Below, piece after piece: positions 63,181 through 64,000 of a stretch of 64,000 nt of DNA. Position numbers and translations under genes: made by a program. The notes beneath the pieces were generated by a model that saw only the letters and a program-made list of their open reading frames with translations, was not told the origin of the DNA and searched no databases. Position 1 is the first letter of the stretch. The number at the start of each line of letters is the position of its first letter. Source of the DNA: Adiantum capillus-veneris (taxonomy: Eukaryota > Streptophyta > Polypodiopsida > Polypodiales > Pteridaceae); the NCBI GenBank assembly GCA_014529385.2, contig CM043953.1, forward strand, positions 97,849,842 to 97,913,841, in the 5' to 3' direction.

Positions 63181-63819
63181 TTGGGTAGTTTGATGTATGC
63201 AATGATTGCTACTCGCCCAGACATTGCATTTGCAGTGGGAGTAGTAAGTCGATACATGTCAAACCCAGGCAAGAAACATTGGGAGGCAGTGAAAGGAATA
63301 TTGAGATACCTGAAAGCTACAAAGAGTATGCGTATATGCTATGGGAGTCAGGAGCTAAGTGTAAAGGGTTTTACAGACTCAGATTATGCAGGTGACTTAG
63401 ACAACCAAAGGTCTACGTCAGGGTATGTCTTTACATTGGCTGGTGGAGCAGTATCATGGCGTTCTAGATTACAAGATTGTGTTACTCAGTCTACTACAGA
63501 GGCTGAATATGTTGCAGCATCAGAGGCATGCAAAGAATCAATTTGGCTTAATCGACTAGTAACAGATTTGGGAATCAAAGAAGAGATGCCTGTGTTATAT
63601 TGTGATAGTCAAAGTGCTATACAATTGGCTCGCAATCCAGTTTATCACTCAAAGACAAAGCATGTGGATGTGAAGTATCATTTCATCAGGGAAATGCTCG
63701 AGGATAAGCAACTTCAGCTTGTCAAAGTTCACACCGCAGAAAATCCTGCTGATCTACTTACAAAAGGACTTCCCTCAGAGATCTTTGCGCATTTTCGCAA
63801 GCAGTTAGGTGTAGGGTAG
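63181..63819 (+). CDS. Copia RNase H
   Basis: 212 codons in register with the RT piece. 'ATRPDIAFAVGVVSRYMSNP' and 'YLKATKSMRICYG' lead into RNase H: 'GFTDSDYAGDLDNQRSTSGY' (first Asp), 'STTEAEYVAASEA' (Glu), 'VLYCDSQSAIQLARNPVYHS' (Asp) and 'KHVDVKYHFIREML'. All catalytic positions are kept. The natural C-terminus 'ADLLTKGLPSEIFAHFRKQL' ends at TAG 63817, about 80 bp before the polypurine tract. Confidence 0.95.
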   Translation: MGSLMYAMIATRPDIAFAVGVVSRYMSNPGKKHWEAVKGILRYLKATKSMRICYGSQELSVKGFTDSDYAGDLDNQRSTSGYVFTLAGGAVSWRSRLQDCVTQSTTEAEYVAASEACKESIWLNRLVTDLGIKEEMPVLYCDSQSAIQLARNPVYHSKTKHVDVKYHFIREMLEDKQLQLVKVHTAENPADLLTKGLPSEIFAHFRKQLGVG

Positions 63820-63898
63820 TACATCACTTCTCTACATCTCTTGTATATTAGCTTGTATAGTAGCTTCTCTCACACTTAAAGTACCACATTGGACTTTA

Positions 63899-63908
63899 AG
63901 TGGGAGGT
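63899..63908 (+). promoter_or_regulatory. Copia polypurine tract
   Basis: AGTGGGAGGT immediately before the 3' LTR start TGTTGGGG. Confidence 0.85.
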
Positions 63909-64000
63909 TGTTGGGGTATAAATCCCAATGTGGTCACCCAGGTAAGTGGGCGGGCCGCCAGGTATGTACACATATTCTTTTGTAAAAACCTAATAAGAAC
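63909..64000 (+). repeat. Copia 3' LTR, cut by window end
   Basis: TGTTGGGGTATAAATCCC onward equals the first 92 bp of the LTR at 58570 with a few substitutions; the remaining ~96 bp would lie outside. Confidence 0.92.

Larger units (their letters stand above)
58570..64000 (+). mobile_element. Ty1/copia element, nearly complete, 3' LTR cut by window end
   Basis: 5' LTR 58570-58757, PBS 58760-58771, a long leader to 59855, gag-pol 59856-63819 in essentially one frame, polypurine tract 63899-63908 and 3' LTR from 63909. The visible 92 bp of the 3' LTR match the 5' LTR with few changes (TGTTGGGG versus TGTTCGGG), so it is fairly young. Coding defects are four stops and one deletion with frameshift. 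It sits inside LINE copy 2. Confidence 0.95.

Overview
The window is nuclear DNA of a land plant and is almost entirely repetitive. Both plant LTR-retrotransposon superfamilies (Ty1/copia and Ty3/gypsy, including a chromodomain-type gypsy), L1-type LINEs, a foldback DNA element, plant-style primer-binding sites (TGGTATCAGAGC, initiator tRNA-Met type) and long GA/CT microsatellites all occur. No intact cellular gene was recognised. The only host-like coding trace is a broken histone H3/CENH3-like sequence near 22.4-22.9 kb. The species cannot be told from the sequence.

Layout. 1-2070: decayed copia remnant (+). 2736-19528: a large, unusual gypsy-type unit (+). It has a palindrome-bearing leader, one long polyprotein frame at 3862-12297 broken by a few stops and two frame changes, a spacer with a second palindrome array of about 285-bp period, a second long coiled-coil reading frame at 15112-18523, then a polypurine tract and one LTR (18575-19528). 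The polyprotein lacks reverse transcriptase, carries two tandem H2C2 integrase modules, and has a second aspartic-protease-like domain downstream of integrase. 19529-24346: unassigned DNA with a Lys/Ser/Pro-rich frame, possible minus-strand exons, the histone-like pseudogene and a 98-bp tandem repeat just upstream of it.

24347-42477 is a nest that can be read layer by layer. A minus-strand chromovirus gypsy (5' LTR 40882-42477, 3' end lost) was split by a minus-strand gag-only copia-type element (27713-39706, with the 5-bp target duplication CTTTT on both sides). A recent plus-strand gypsy of the same chromovirus family (30861-39478) then landed in the GA tract of that element's 5' LTR, and a 1038-bp terminal-inverted-repeat foldback element (27964-29001) landed in its 3' LTR.

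42478-58569: minus-strand copia fragment, plus-strand gypsy RT fragment, a perfect 17-bp hairpin, and several minus-strand LINE copies whose 3' ends share the 16-bp palindrome ACTCACAATTGTGAGT. 58570-64000: a nearly complete copia element (+), with 188-bp 5' LTR, PBS, gag-pol with four stops and one deletion, PPT, and a 3' LTR cut by the window end. It interrupts the zinc-knuckle end of a LINE ORF1.

How the parts relate. Every recognised protein is a retroelement gag, protease, reverse transcriptase, RNase H, integrase or LINE endonuclease/RT function, and almost all are broken. Most gag-pol stops could have come from CAG, CAA, CGA or TGG by C-to-T change on one strand, as expected for methylated silent repeats. 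The most promising undescribed biology is the 2.7-19.5 kb gypsy-type unit.
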